A DNA stretch of 64,000 nucleotides from Rossellomorea sp. BNER (GTDB lineage Bacteria; Bacillota; Bacilli; Bacillales; Bacillaceae_B), in the NCBI GenBank assembly GCA_024213275.1, contig JANAVG010000004.1, positions 189,759-253,758 of the forward strand. Direction: 5' to 3'. The notes beneath the pieces are model-generated. The model did no database searches and had not been told where the DNA came from. It saw nothing but the letters and a program-made list of their open reading frames with translations. A program made the position numbers and the translations under genes. Shown here piece by piece: positions 44,771-53,669 of the stretch. Every line of letters starts with the position of its first letter. The first letter of the stretch is position 1.

Positions 44771-45397
44771 TTATGTGAACTTGATCCTATTTTTAAACCA
44801 ATAGCGATAAATAAAAAAAATAACCGTTAAAAAAAGTCCATATAAACAAACACCAGTTATAAAGGTTCGTGGATTGGAAACAATCTGATTTCCACCAAAA
44901 GCCAGCATAAACATTAGTGGAATTTGTCCAATTGAAGTGGCCAAAAGGTATTTTAGAAATGGAATAGTATTCATGGCTGAATAGATATTAATAGCTGTCG
45001 GGGGAATAATAGAGAGCAATCGGCCTATTAACACCGCTAAGAATGCATGATTTTTCATTAATACATTAAACCTATTGATCCTTTTAAATCGTAAAGTATA
45101 CTTCTTGAAATGATCTGCAAATAGATATCGAGCCAGTAGATAATAAATAATGGCGGCTGAAACTCCACCAAACCAATTTATGATAAATCCAAGGAGAATA
45201 CCATACTTAGTTCCCATTATTCCTGCAAACAAAGTAAAGGGTATGATTGGAATTGTAGCAAAAAAGATCGAGAGTACAAGCATTAATGGAAGATAGGAAG
45301 TACTACTGTCATTGATCCAATGAATCAATAAATCTTTGTTATGAAAACCAACGATAGTTAGTAATAGATAAAAAAAGATGAGAAACCATTTCTTCAA
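44771..45397 (-). CDS. TVP38/TMEM64 (DedA-like, VTT) membrane protein
   Basis: A 208-residue VTT-domain membrane protein with about six hydrophobic segments. The family loop is seen as IPIIPFTLFAGIMGTKYG near residue 55 and a second GRLLSIIPPTAINIYSAMN near 125. Relatives are lipid scramblase-like or flotillin-linked membrane proteins in eukaryotes and bacteria; the role here is unknown. TTG 45397 lies 6 bases after AAGGAGGA; longer starts to 45520 have no ribosome site and a poor N-terminus. Confidence 0.85.
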   Translation of the reverse strand: MKKWFLIFFYLLLTIVGFHNKDLLIHWINDSSTSYLPLMLVLSIFFATIPIIPFTLFAGIMGTKYGILLGFIINWFGGVSAAIIYYLLARYLFADHFKKYTLRFKRINRFNVLMKNHAFLAVLIGRLLSIIPPTAINIYSAMNTIPFLKYLLATSIGQIPLMFMLAFGGNQIVSNPRTFITGVCLYGLFLTVIFFIYRYWFKNRIKFT

Positions 45398-45588
45398 TTT
45401 ATTCCTCCTTAACAAAAAAATTTCTCCCATTATTCTTTTCATATTAAATGTTTTTATGCCTAAAAAGATTGAACTTAACAATGAAATCAGTACTTTCCGT
45501 AAAGGTCTATATTTTTCCACAAATATAAATGATATCGGGGTTCAAAATAAAATAAAAGAAATGCAAAAGATAAGGAGAGGCATGAAGC

Positions 45589-46143
45589 ATGAAAGGCTAT
45601 CTTATATCGCTTTGGAATTTACTCGACCCATTATACTATGTATGCTCACGCCTAATCCATCCTCCCTGTGAGGGAGCAGAAAGAAATATTTTTAGGGTTA
45701 GACTCACTCAATATAAAGGCAAGAATATTGTTCTTTCAGATGGAACACCTATTAATAAAAATGATACCTTGGTAAAAATTCATCTTCACAATGCTAGGAT
45801 TTTGAAAGAACTAAAAGGTATAAAAAGTGAGATTAAAAAAGCGAAAATCATTTACCGATATGTTCAACATTCATTACCAGGGGTGGAAGTTTATATTCGA
45901 AGTTGTTCTGACGAGGTAAAAGGAATTATAGGTATTACCTTATTAAACAAAGGCTGCGAAAGGCTGGGGTTTGAAATTGTAGACATTTCTAATCCGATAT
46001 ACAAGTGGTTTAAATGGACGGCTTTTTTGCCAATTGGAATTCTTTCCAATAAAAATGGCTCTATCGGGTATTTTCTTAAGCATCAGCAGCCCAATTATTT
46101 ATTCATGTCTACAAAAAAGTTATCCAATATGTACAAACATTAA
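45589..46143 (+). CDS. ykoP: YkoP family protein
   Basis: A 184-residue protein that resembles B. subtilis YkoP (about 180 residues). The start GYLISLWNLLDPLYY, the central DGTPINKNDTLVKIHLHN and the late GFEIVDI stretch seem characteristic. No membrane anchor and no known catalytic motif are apparent. Function is unknown. ATG 45589 follows AAGGAGAGG by 8 bases. It converges with a metallophosphoesterase gene; in B. subtilis ykoP and ykoQ (also a phosphoesterase) are neighbours too. Family assignment rests on recollection. Confidence 0.65.
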   Translation: MKGYLISLWNLLDPLYYVCSRLIHPPCEGAERNIFRVRLTQYKGKNIVLSDGTPINKNDTLVKIHLHNARILKELKGIKSEIKKAKIIYRYVQHSLPGVEVYIRSCSDEVKGIIGITLLNKGCERLGFEIVDISNPIYKWFKWTAFLPIGILSNKNGSIGYFLKHQQPNYLFMSTKKLSNMYKH

Positions 46144-46167
46144 TCCCAGATAAAAAAAATAGAAAAA

Positions 46168-46231
46168 AGAGCTGTCTTAAGGAACCGCAATTTCCATAAC
46201 ATAGCGGATTCGATCCTTATGGGACAGCCCC
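46168..46231. terminator. Palindromic repeat/terminator, copy 5 (short degenerate form)
   Basis: GAGCTGTCTTAAGGAACCGC on the left and GGACAGCCCC on the right, with decayed inner arms. It lies between convergent genes, 24 bases after ykoP and 6 bases after the phosphoesterase stop. Confidence 0.7.
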
Positions 46232-46237
46232 TTTTGT

Positions 46238-47089
46238 TTATACGGCTGTAACTGATTCTGCTTCAGTCCATGTTAATGAAAACTCATGGAGGGTAATTTC
46301 AGGCCTGCTTCCAATACGGATATTAACCCCAGTTTGGCCAAGCCCTTCACTGATATAGAAAGGTTTATCATCCTGTAAATGGAGCCCTTTCACGATATTC
46401 ATTCTTGCAAGCTTCCCCATTTTTACAAGGTGATACGCTCTTGGGTAGCAAATTTGTCCACCATGGAAGTGTCCGGCAAGTAAATAATTAAAAGGGTATT
46501 GATCCATGTGTAAAACAATGTTTGGGTCATGGGTTAATACAAGATTTATTCCTTTTTGAATTCCTTTGTATGAGGCTTCAAGGTTGCTGCGTTTAGTACT
46601 AAAGTCATCAATGCCAATAATATTAACCGGTTTACCCTGAACATAAATCATCTCATTTTTGTTTTGGAGCACTTTACAATTATATTGTTCAAGCGTATCA
46701 ATTAATGTTTGTAAGTGATGATTCCTTAAAACATAATCATGGTTGCCAAGAACGGCAAAGATACCATACTTTGCATTTAGTCGATTCAATGTTTGTAAAT
46801 AAGGGACAAGCTTAGGAATGGTTCGTTTGCGATCGAGAAAATCTCCAGTGAGTGCGATAAGATCAATAGGTTCATCTTTTAGCTTTTCATAAAGTTCTAG
46901 AGGGGAAATAGATATATTTTCGAGATGTAAGTCGGAAAGGTGAAGAATGTTTATTTTAGGATTATGTCCTTCATATAATTCATTATTGATTTTAATTTTA
47001 TTAATAACGATATTCTTCGTGTTTTTGTAAGCTTTTTTTATTAAATAAAAGAGAAGTATGGCTAATACTATAATAAATAATATTTTCAA
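46238..47089 (-). CDS. Metallophosphoesterase (YkoQ/YaeI type)
   Basis: A 283-residue calcineurin-like phosphoesterase with an N-terminal membrane anchor (ILFIIVLAILLFYLIKK). The metal motifs are in order: LSDLHLE near 52, GDFLDRK near 80, LGNHDYVLR near 117, LTHDPN near 182 and AGHFHGGQ near 207. Members act on phospholipid head-group or UDP-linked lipid substrates. TTG 47089 follows GGAAGGAG. ykoQ of B. subtilis is the nearest named relative I recall, so the symbol is left open. Confidence 0.88.
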   Translation of the reverse strand: MKILFIIVLAILLFYLIKKAYKNTKNIVINKIKINNELYEGHNPKINILHLSDLHLENISISPLELYEKLKDEPIDLIALTGDFLDRKRTIPKLVPYLQTLNRLNAKYGIFAVLGNHDYVLRNHHLQTLIDTLEQYNCKVLQNKNEMIYVQGKPVNIIGIDDFSTKRSNLEASYKGIQKGINLVLTHDPNIVLHMDQYPFNYLLAGHFHGGQICYPRAYHLVKMGKLARMNIVKGLHLQDDKPFYISEGLGQTGVNIRIGSRPEITLHEFSLTWTEAESVTAV

Positions 47090-47253
47090 AATAGAATCAC
47101 TCCTTCCTTAACAAATTATACAGGAAAAAGGTAGTCAATTTTACAAGCAATAGATGGCATTAGTCCCAAGGCGAATTATCCCATAAAATAACTACCATCA
47201 AATTTTTTGCAGATCATACTAACATCCTCATTTATATAAAAAAGGTAAGGTCA

Positions 47254-48183
47254 TTAACTATCTAGGAACTGATGAATCTTTCCAAATACTTCATCTCGAA
47301 TTTGTTTTTTCTCATTAAATAATGCATGTCTGCCGTTTTTGACTGGAACCACTTCTAAACGAGGAAATTTTTCTTTGATAAAGGCAAGATTATGTTCCCA
47401 TGCTACCGTTTTATCTTTTTCTCCTTGAATCAGGCAAGTATTGGTGTCAGTTGGACTGAAATTTTGAATTTTCTTGTTCCAAGTAATCAGCGCTTCTACC
47501 CAATTTAGGGGAATGGCTTTTGGTTGTAAAGGATCATTTTTTGTGAATGCTAGATATGTACTATTAGAAGAGTTCTGCCGAAAGTTTCTGCTAATGTCAT
47601 CGAAAAACGGGAAAGGCTTTGCAAGGTAAAACCCTATTTTGGTCAAATTCCAATAGCTTGATCTTATAAGTGGGGCGACCAATACCATTTTGTTAAAATG
47701 ATGATCACGTTTTTTTAAGACATAATTGATTGCAATCGCACCTCCTGTACTATGACCGATAATATAAAATGGGCTCGACATTTCTTCTCTTGCCCTTTGC
47801 ATCAATTTCTCCAGCACGAACACATAATCAGAAAACTTATTGACTGAAGCAGATTTTCCACCAGAAAGTCCATGCCCCTGTAAGTCATAACTGATTACAC
47901 AATAATGTTGTTGAACTAAGAATTGAATCATGTTTTGTAAGCTTCCTACATGGTCTAAATAACCATGCAATAAAAAAACAGTCCCTTTTCGTTTTTTTGG
48001 GGAAAAAATTTGGACTATTATTTTAGTATGATCGATGTCCACCTTTCCAAAATGATAGTCTACTTCTTCTAGATTAAAACCGTAATAATCCAGGTATGCT
48101 TTAAGATCCGGTGTTATTTCAACTGGTATATGAAAATTTAATGGTTTTTCCCAGCGTGATAAACGCTCCAAAACTTTCTCCAT
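47254..48183 (-). CDS. Alpha/beta hydrolase (lysophospholipase-like)
   Basis: A 309-residue serine hydrolase of the monoglyceride lipase/lysophospholipase type. The oxyanion strand FLLHGYLDH is near residue 71, the nucleophile elbow GHSTGG near 145, the acid is probably D in GEKDKTVAW near 255, and the histidine in KNGRHALFNE near 283. No signal peptide, so it is likely cytoplasmic. AAGGAG lies 10 bases before the ATG. Substrate not known. Confidence 0.88.
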   Translation of the reverse strand: MEKVLERLSRWEKPLNFHIPVEITPDLKAYLDYYGFNLEEVDYHFGKVDIDHTKIIVQIFSPKKRKGTVFLLHGYLDHVGSLQNMIQFLVQQHYCVISYDLQGHGLSGGKSASVNKFSDYVFVLEKLMQRAREEMSSPFYIIGHSTGGAIAINYVLKKRDHHFNKMVLVAPLIRSSYWNLTKIGFYLAKPFPFFDDISRNFRQNSSNSTYLAFTKNDPLQPKAIPLNWVEALITWNKKIQNFSPTDTNTCLIQGEKDKTVAWEHNLAFIKEKFPRLEVVPVKNGRHALFNEKKQIRDEVFGKIHQFLDS

Positions 48184-48371
48184 TCTTTACTTTCTCCTTA
48201 TATGTATATTTATTACTATTCCCTTATGCTTTTGCCAATATTAGTAAGGAAGCTTTGTGCAAGTCCAAGACAATTTATAACATAAAAAAATTTTACATAG
48301 GAAAAATACCTACTACAAACTTCAGTATCGGTTAAAAGGTTTGGATTAATAATTAGAAAAGGATGATTTAT

Positions 48372-49856
48372 GTGGAAAATTCACAAGAAAAAAAGGTTCA
48401 AAAATCAAAACCCGTCATCATGCTTGTGATTGATACTTTAATGGACCCGCCTTTAAAAGAGGCGATCAAAAATAATCGTGCACCGGCATTCAAGTTTTTT
48501 ATGGAGAAAGGTATGTACTTTCCTGATGTCGTAAGTCCTTTTCCGACAATGTCAGTTAATGTTGACACGACTATCCTAACAGGTACCTATTGCAATGAAC
48601 ATCATTTACCTGGACTAGTTTGGTTCAATAAAGAAGAAAATCGTCTCATTAATTATGGAAGTCATATTCGTGAATTATGGAAGCTTGGACTTAGTCGCTC
48701 TCTTGAAGATATTCTTTTCCACATGAACGGTCATCATATTAGTAGTAAAGTAAAAACTATCCATGAAGAATTAGAGGATAAAGGGAAGGATTCAGCTTCG
48801 ATTAACGCCCTTGTGTATCGAGGGAATACATCACACATTTATAAATTGCCGAAATTATTAAGATGGTTTACTTCTATTCAAACGGATCGTTCAACGTTAG
48901 GCGCTAAACTTTTTACTTATGGTTCGATTAAAAAAATTAGTCCTTCTAAACGATATCAACGACTTTGGCAGAAGTTTGGGTTCAACAATTCTTTTTCAGT
49001 AGAAGAATTAACGTATTTAATCCATAAAGACCAACTTCCTCCTTTTACGATTGTATACTTTCCAGAGCTTGATCAAAGTGTACATAAACACGGGCGTATG
49101 GATGTAAAGGGAATTGAAAAAGTCGATCAACATTTACAAGATATTCTCAATATTTATGATTCATGGGAAGATGCTTTACAGCACAATGTATGGCTTGTAG
49201 TAGGTGATAATGGACAAGCATGGATCGATTCTAACCGTCAAGTGGCATTAATTGATCTTAGGAAAATATTAGGATCATACCGCATTATGAAGCTTAGAAA
49301 AGGAGTTCAGCCAAAAGATCAGATAGTACTTGCAGTCAATGAGCGCATGTCCTATATTTACACATTAGATACAGATGCGTTACCCATTCATAAGCTTATA
49401 CATGCGTTAGAAAATGATAAGCGAATTGACGTCATTGCATGGCAAGAAGGGTCATTTATTAAGGTCAAATCTGGTGAGGAAAAAGGAGAACTCCATTTTC
49501 GGGATGGTGGAGAACTTTATGATAAATATAACCAAACATGGTTTATGGAAGGGAATTATCGATTATTAGATATTACAGTAGATGGCAATCAAATTCATTA
49601 TGGTGACTATCCAGATGCATTATCACGTATATCCAGCAGCTTAAAATCTCATGATGGAAATTTTATCATAGTTAGTGCTAAACCAGGCTATGAATTTATT
49701 GGTGAAGGTTCACCTACCCATGTAGGAGGTGCGAGCCATGGTGGATTACACCGACAAGATTCTTTAGTCCCTTTAATCGTAACAGGCACAGATTCAAAAC
49801 CTGCACATTTAAGAATGATCGATTTAAAGGAATGGATCTTATCTTTGATTAGTTAA
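48372..49856 (+). CDS. Alkaline phosphatase superfamily phosphodiesterase
   Basis: A 494-residue protein of the nucleotide pyrophosphatase/phosphodiesterase (type I PDE) branch. The nucleophile threonine lies in MSVNVDTTILTG-like SPFPTMSVN near residue 57, the first Asp in MLVIDTLMD near 21, the second metal Asp/His in ELDQSVHKHG near 232 and GDNGQ near 280, and a last His in GGASHGGLHR near 455. GTG 48372 lies 8 bases after AGGA; the ATG at 48363 overlaps it. No signal peptide is seen. Substrate unknown. Confidence 0.85.
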   Translation: MENSQEKKVQKSKPVIMLVIDTLMDPPLKEAIKNNRAPAFKFFMEKGMYFPDVVSPFPTMSVNVDTTILTGTYCNEHHLPGLVWFNKEENRLINYGSHIRELWKLGLSRSLEDILFHMNGHHISSKVKTIHEELEDKGKDSASINALVYRGNTSHIYKLPKLLRWFTSIQTDRSTLGAKLFTYGSIKKISPSKRYQRLWQKFGFNNSFSVEELTYLIHKDQLPPFTIVYFPELDQSVHKHGRMDVKGIEKVDQHLQDILNIYDSWEDALQHNVWLVVGDNGQAWIDSNRQVALIDLRKILGSYRIMKLRKGVQPKDQIVLAVNERMSYIYTLDTDALPIHKLIHALENDKRIDVIAWQEGSFIKVKSGEEKGELHFRDGGELYDKYNQTWFMEGNYRLLDITVDGNQIHYGDYPDALSRISSSLKSHDGNFIIVSAKPGYEFIGEGSPTHVGGASHGGLHRQDSLVPLIVTGTDSKPAHLRMIDLKEWILSLIS

Positions 49857-49877
49857 TGCTATGGATCTTATAGGAAA

Positions 49878-49907
49878 CGGGCTGTCTGAAACGTCAGGAG
49901 CCACAGC
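49878..49907. repeat. Half copy of the palindromic repeat (copy 6)
   Basis: CGGGCTGTCTGAAACGTCAG matches the left arm and inner left part of the family; the right half is missing. It lies 21 bases after the phosphodiesterase stop. Confidence 0.6.
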
Positions 49908-50026
49908 TTCAATTAGAAAAATGATCTACTTCCTTAATATGATTAAGAAAATATACTGAATATTCCTTCCAATGCGAACCTACATTCGGTTATAATGGAA
50001 GAAATAAACAGAAGGGGTGCTACTTA

Positions 50027-50497
50027 ATGAGTTCTATCGATCTATTAATCTTAAATTTTAACGAAGTTAGAAGAAGAAGTAAAAAAGTTTGGACTTCAAT
50101 ACCTGAACAATATCTAAAATGGAAACCGGATCATGAAGCAATGAGTTGCTTAGAGATGGTTCGTCATGTTTTAGAAAGTGAGCATTACTACCATTTGGCG
50201 CTCAAGAATAAAGGAAGCATAAATCATTTCGAATCTCCATTTGAAAAGCAGCCACTTGTATCTGTTACAGAAGAGTTGAATTTTGCAGCACCTTACAGAG
50301 AAGCATTCTTGGAGCAGGTCTCCCAGTATAAGGAAGAAGACCTTACAACCATTAACATTGATCGCTCTGATGTTGGTTATATTCGAAGTTTAGGAGACAT
50401 GCTTTTGCGGATCGCCTATCATGAGTCCATACATACAGGTCAAATACTTGATTACTTGAGGACGGCGGGGGTTTCTAGAGCAGATATTTGGGATTAA
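50027..50497 (+). CDS. DinB family protein
   Basis: A 156-residue four-helix DinB protein. The metal-binding histidine triad is likely the His in MVRHVLESEHYYH near residue 47 and the two in AYHESIHTGQ near 136-140. DinB proteins include thiol-dependent transferases; no single function holds for the family. AAGGGGTG lies 8 bases before the ATG. The next gene begins about 88 bases on. Confidence 0.88.
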   Translation: MSSIDLLILNFNEVRRRSKKVWTSIPEQYLKWKPDHEAMSCLEMVRHVLESEHYYHLALKNKGSINHFESPFEKQPLVSVTEELNFAAPYREAFLEQVSQYKEEDLTTINIDRSDVGYIRSLGDMLLRIAYHESIHTGQILDYLRTAGVSRADIWD

Positions 50498-50584
50498 GAA
50501 AAATCTTTAGACTTAATGATGTCAGAAAATTTGCTTTATTGATCTTCAAAAACTATCTTCAAACGAACAAAGGGGGAAACACTT

Positions 50585-51994
50585 ATGAACCAAACTATCA
50601 GCATTATCCACACAAACGATCTTCACGGAAACTATGACCAATTGTTAAGACAGGCTGCCTATATCAAGAGGCGTGTATGCGAGCTAAAGGATAAAGGGGA
50701 GAATTATATCCTTCTAGATGGCGGCGATCATTTAGATATGAGCATAAATGAATGTCTTGCTACTAATGGTGAGATGCATTTAGAAATGCTTGAGGATGTT
50801 GGCTACCATGCAATGTCAGTAGGAAACAATGAACTATTACGTTCTACACCAGAGTTAATTCGTAAGCTAAGTCTAAAGTCGAAGGTTCCATGGTTATTAT
50901 TGAATCTAGTTGAAAGTGACGGCTCTAGCATTGGCGGGATTAGGGAAACTCATATAGTGGAGGTAGGAGATCATTTAAAAGTGGGTCTCTTTGGAGCAAC
51001 GGATCAATTTGGAGACCTTTATGAAAATAAGCATGGTTTTTGTAATCGAGATACATTAGTTTCGATTAAAAAAGCAGTAACCAAGTTAAAAGAACAAGGC
51101 GCTAATTTAATCGTTTTCCTTTCCCATCTAGGTTATGATGCTGATCTTAAACTAGCAAATAACTTAAGTGGAATGGTGGATGTGATTGTCGGAGCGCATA
51201 CTCATCATGCTCTTGAGCATCCGGTTGTAGAGTCAGACGTGGTCATAGTTCAAGCAGGCTGCTACGGAAAATATGTAGGTGAGTTAAGACTTGAATTGGA
51301 CTTCGATGAAGGAAAAATAGAAAAGTATGAAGGGAATTTAACAGAAATAAAACTAGATTCAGAGTGTGATCCTAGTATGACTGCGATCTTAGAACGGGGA
51401 CGCGAGCAAACGAATGAGTATTTATCAGAAGTTCTATCTTATACCGATCAAGAGCTTTCCCATAACGTTCTGATTAAACGGATGGCTGATGGTTTGCGCG
51501 ATTTTTGGGGTGCAGACATTGGCATCATGTATGGTGGAGCGGCTATTGGTGGAATGGAAAAAGGTAACATAACGAAAGGAAAGGTTTTGAATCTATGTAG
51601 GAGTATGCATTCCCCAGTATTGATTGAAATGAAGGGCGAGCAGATTATGGGACTGATCCAGGATAGTTTCAATGAAGAGATCACATCCAAAAAGGTTTAC
51701 GGAAATGGTTTTCGTCCGCATGGAATCGCGATTGGTGTTTTAGAGTTCTCTGGTATTACATGGAGCGATCAGTCTGGCGTCATAACTGATATTAAGGTGA
51801 ACGGAGAACCCTTAAAAGAGAACCACGTGTACACCGTGGGGAGTGGAACTCCATTATTGTACGCAGAGGTTTGTGGGTATAAGTCTGTTGCTGGTTGTAA
51901 AATGATCGATATTGGTAATACTGTAATGGTCAAAGATGTGTTTATGGATTATTTGAAGAAAAGCTCTAAAGTTATAAAAAGAGTTAATGCTTAA
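50585..51994 (+). CDS. yunD: Bifunctional UDP-sugar hydrolase/5'-nucleotidase family phosphatase (YunD-like)
   Basis: A 469-residue UshA-type metallophosphatase. The metal motifs are HTNDLHGN near residue 9, LDGGDHLD near 44, VGNNE near 79, FLSHLGYD near 179 and VGAHTHH near 204; the C-terminal nucleotidase domain covers about 290-460. No signal peptide is present, as in cytoplasmic YunD of B. subtilis. Likely substrates are nucleoside monophosphates or sugar nucleotides. It overlaps the MFS gene by 8 bases. Confidence 0.88.
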   Translation: MNQTISIIHTNDLHGNYDQLLRQAAYIKRRVCELKDKGENYILLDGGDHLDMSINECLATNGEMHLEMLEDVGYHAMSVGNNELLRSTPELIRKLSLKSKVPWLLLNLVESDGSSIGGIRETHIVEVGDHLKVGLFGATDQFGDLYENKHGFCNRDTLVSIKKAVTKLKEQGANLIVFLSHLGYDADLKLANNLSGMVDVIVGAHTHHALEHPVVESDVVIVQAGCYGKYVGELRLELDFDEGKIEKYEGNLTEIKLDSECDPSMTAILERGREQTNEYLSEVLSYTDQELSHNVLIKRMADGLRDFWGADIGIMYGGAAIGGMEKGNITKGKVLNLCRSMHSPVLIEMKGEQIMGLIQDSFNEEITSKKVYGNGFRPHGIAIGVLEFSGITWSDQSGVITDIKVNGEPLKENHVYTVGSGTPLLYAEVCGYKSVAGCKMIDIGNTVMVKDVFMDYLKKSSKVIKRVNA

Positions 51995-53210
51995 AAATCG
52001 AGCATACTTGTTGTATCTAAATGCTTCTATTATATCAGCAATCGGAACGGGGATGCATTTTATTGCGATTACGTGGTTAATCCTCGAAATGACCGAGTCG
52101 ACCTCAAAGGTTGGGATCACTCTTGCCATCAGTTTTCTGCCTTTAATGTTTCTCGCTTCATTTGGTGGAATGATAGCGGATCGTTATGATCGAAGAATTG
52201 TCATGGTCGTATTTAATATCATTCGTTTCCTTTCAATAAGCCTTGTCCCTGTCGTCTATTGGTTTGGTGACTTATCAATTTTCATCATTTACCTAATGCA
52301 GTTCTTGAATTCGATTGGGACATCCTTCTATATGCCAGCAAATGCCGCTTTTATTCGTGAAATCATTGATGATGACCAAATGTATCGGGCTAACGCGATA
52401 ACTCAAGTATGGATCCAGGTTGGAAAACTCTCTGGTGCTGGACTAGGAGGAGTTTTTATTGCATGGTTTGGTTCGATAAATGTCGTTTTCATGAATGCGA
52501 TCACATTTCTGGTCTCAGCGATATTGATTTTCTATGCCAGGAAAGGGTATTTCTCCCCACAAAGTGGAATAGGAGCTAACCGTAAGTTTTGGGTGAACCT
52601 TCGGGAAGGGATATCATTACTAGTCAAACAGAAAGGTCTCTTATTCTATGTTTTTTTAACTCTATTGCCTTCGTTCTTTGTACATATCTATAACTTAGGG
52701 GTCGGCGTGTTTGTAAAGGTTGAATTGAACGAAGGAGCTGATGCCCTTGGAATTATTGATGGAGCTTATGCGGTAGGGGCTCTAGTATTAGGGATGTTCA
52801 TTTCAAAGCAGGCTAATTGGTTGAAAAATAAAAGAATCATCCCGATTGTGGTCATGGTCATGGGGATTCCATTTTTAATGTTTAGTCTTAGTTCGTCAGT
52901 AGTGGCTGCTACGATCAGTGTTTTTCTTCTCGGAGCTGCTTTTCAGATTGCATTTACGATGTTTAATACCCTAATTCAGGTAACACCACCAAAAGAATTT
53001 GTGGGAAGAATAAGTGGTTTCGCAAAGTCATTGCAGAGCCTTTTAGCATTTACTGGATTGCTTTATTTTGGTGCTTGGTTAGAGGGGCATTCTGTTCGAA
53101 CTTTATTGGTGGGAATTTTCTTGTTGCTAATATTTGCGGGTGTTTTGGTTTTGATGAAGGATTTGTTTTTAGTTAGGAAATTTCGTGAAGCGGGGAAAAA
53201 GAGTGCTTGA
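51987..53210 (+). CDS. MFS transporter
   Basis: A 407-residue major facilitator protein with 12 membrane segments of the multidrug/macrolide efflux (MFS_3) type. The loop 2-3 motif is seen as GGMIADRYDRRIVMVVF near residue 60 and loop 4-5 as ANAAFIREIIDDDQMYRANA near 115. Translation is coupled to yunD by overlap, so a link to nucleotide or nucleoside metabolism or export is possible. Substrate not known. Confidence 0.88.
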   Translation: MLKNRAYLLYLNASIISAIGTGMHFIAITWLILEMTESTSKVGITLAISFLPLMFLASFGGMIADRYDRRIVMVVFNIIRFLSISLVPVVYWFGDLSIFIIYLMQFLNSIGTSFYMPANAAFIREIIDDDQMYRANAITQVWIQVGKLSGAGLGGVFIAWFGSINVVFMNAITFLVSAILIFYARKGYFSPQSGIGANRKFWVNLREGISLLVKQKGLLFYVFLTLLPSFFVHIYNLGVGVFVKVELNEGADALGIIDGAYAVGALVLGMFISKQANWLKNKRIIPIVVMVMGIPFLMFSLSSSVVAATISVFLLGAAFQIAFTMFNTLIQVTPPKEFVGRISGFAKSLQSLLAFTGLLYFGAWLEGHSVRTLLVGIFLLLIFAGVLVLMKDLFLVRKFREAGKKSA

Positions 53211-53216
53211 AATCCG

Positions 53217-53258
53217 AAGTCCCCTAGTATATTAAAGTTACACTGCTAGGGGACTTCA
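53217..53258 (+). terminator. Terminator of the yunD-MFS unit
   Basis: GAAGTCCCCTAG (53217-53228) and CTAGGGGACTTC (53247-53258) are perfect 12-bp arms with an 18-base loop, followed by a T-rich tract. Confidence 0.88.
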
Positions 53259-53380
53259 TTTGTTAATAAGAGGTACTTTTGATTGACATTTTAGCTATTT
53301 TAAAAAGGTTTTGCAGCATAATTAATATTTCAAATAAACAGATAGAAGACTAAAAAAATTTGTCATTTCTAAAATTTATC

Positions 53381-53410
53381 TTGTAAAAATACCTTAGTCT
53401 TGTTTATAAT
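53381..53410 (+). promoter_or_regulatory. Sigma-A promoter of the ABC/glycoside cluster
   Basis: TTGTAA at 53381-53386 and a perfect TATAAT at 53405-53410 with an 18-base spacer. It predicts a 5' leader of about 250 bases. Confidence 0.7.
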
Positions 53411-53447
53411 TATCTTAAATTTCAAAAAAATCAACAATTAACTTAAG

Positions 53448-53478
53448 ATATTAGGTGAATCACCTAATATATTTTTTC
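53448..53478 (+). terminator. Leader hairpin with T run, possible attenuator
   Basis: ATATTAGGTGA (53448-53458) and TCACCTAATAT (53460-53470) are perfect 11-bp arms around one base and lead into ATTTTTTCTTT. Starting about 30 bases after the predicted start of transcription, it has the form of an intrinsic terminator inside a leader; as DNA it could also be a repressor operator. Confidence 0.65.
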
Positions 53479-53481
53479 TTT

Positions 53482-53510
53482 AATTAATTTCACCACTGGA
53501 GAAATTAATT
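53482..53510 (+). repeat. Second leader inverted repeat
   Basis: AATTAATTTC (53482-53491) and GAAATTAATT (53501-53510) are perfect 10-bp arms with a 9-base loop, 4 bases behind the T run of the first hairpin. Confidence 0.6.
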
Positions 53511-53669
53511 CAGATACTTAGCTTAAACAAGATACATAAAGATGAAAATCAACTTAATTATTACCACCATGTTATCAATTTTGTGAAAAAGGCATTCCTT
53601 TTATCTTGAATCTGTTCATCCAGAGGAGATATAAAATGCAAATAAATTTTTGATTAACGAAGGGGGATT

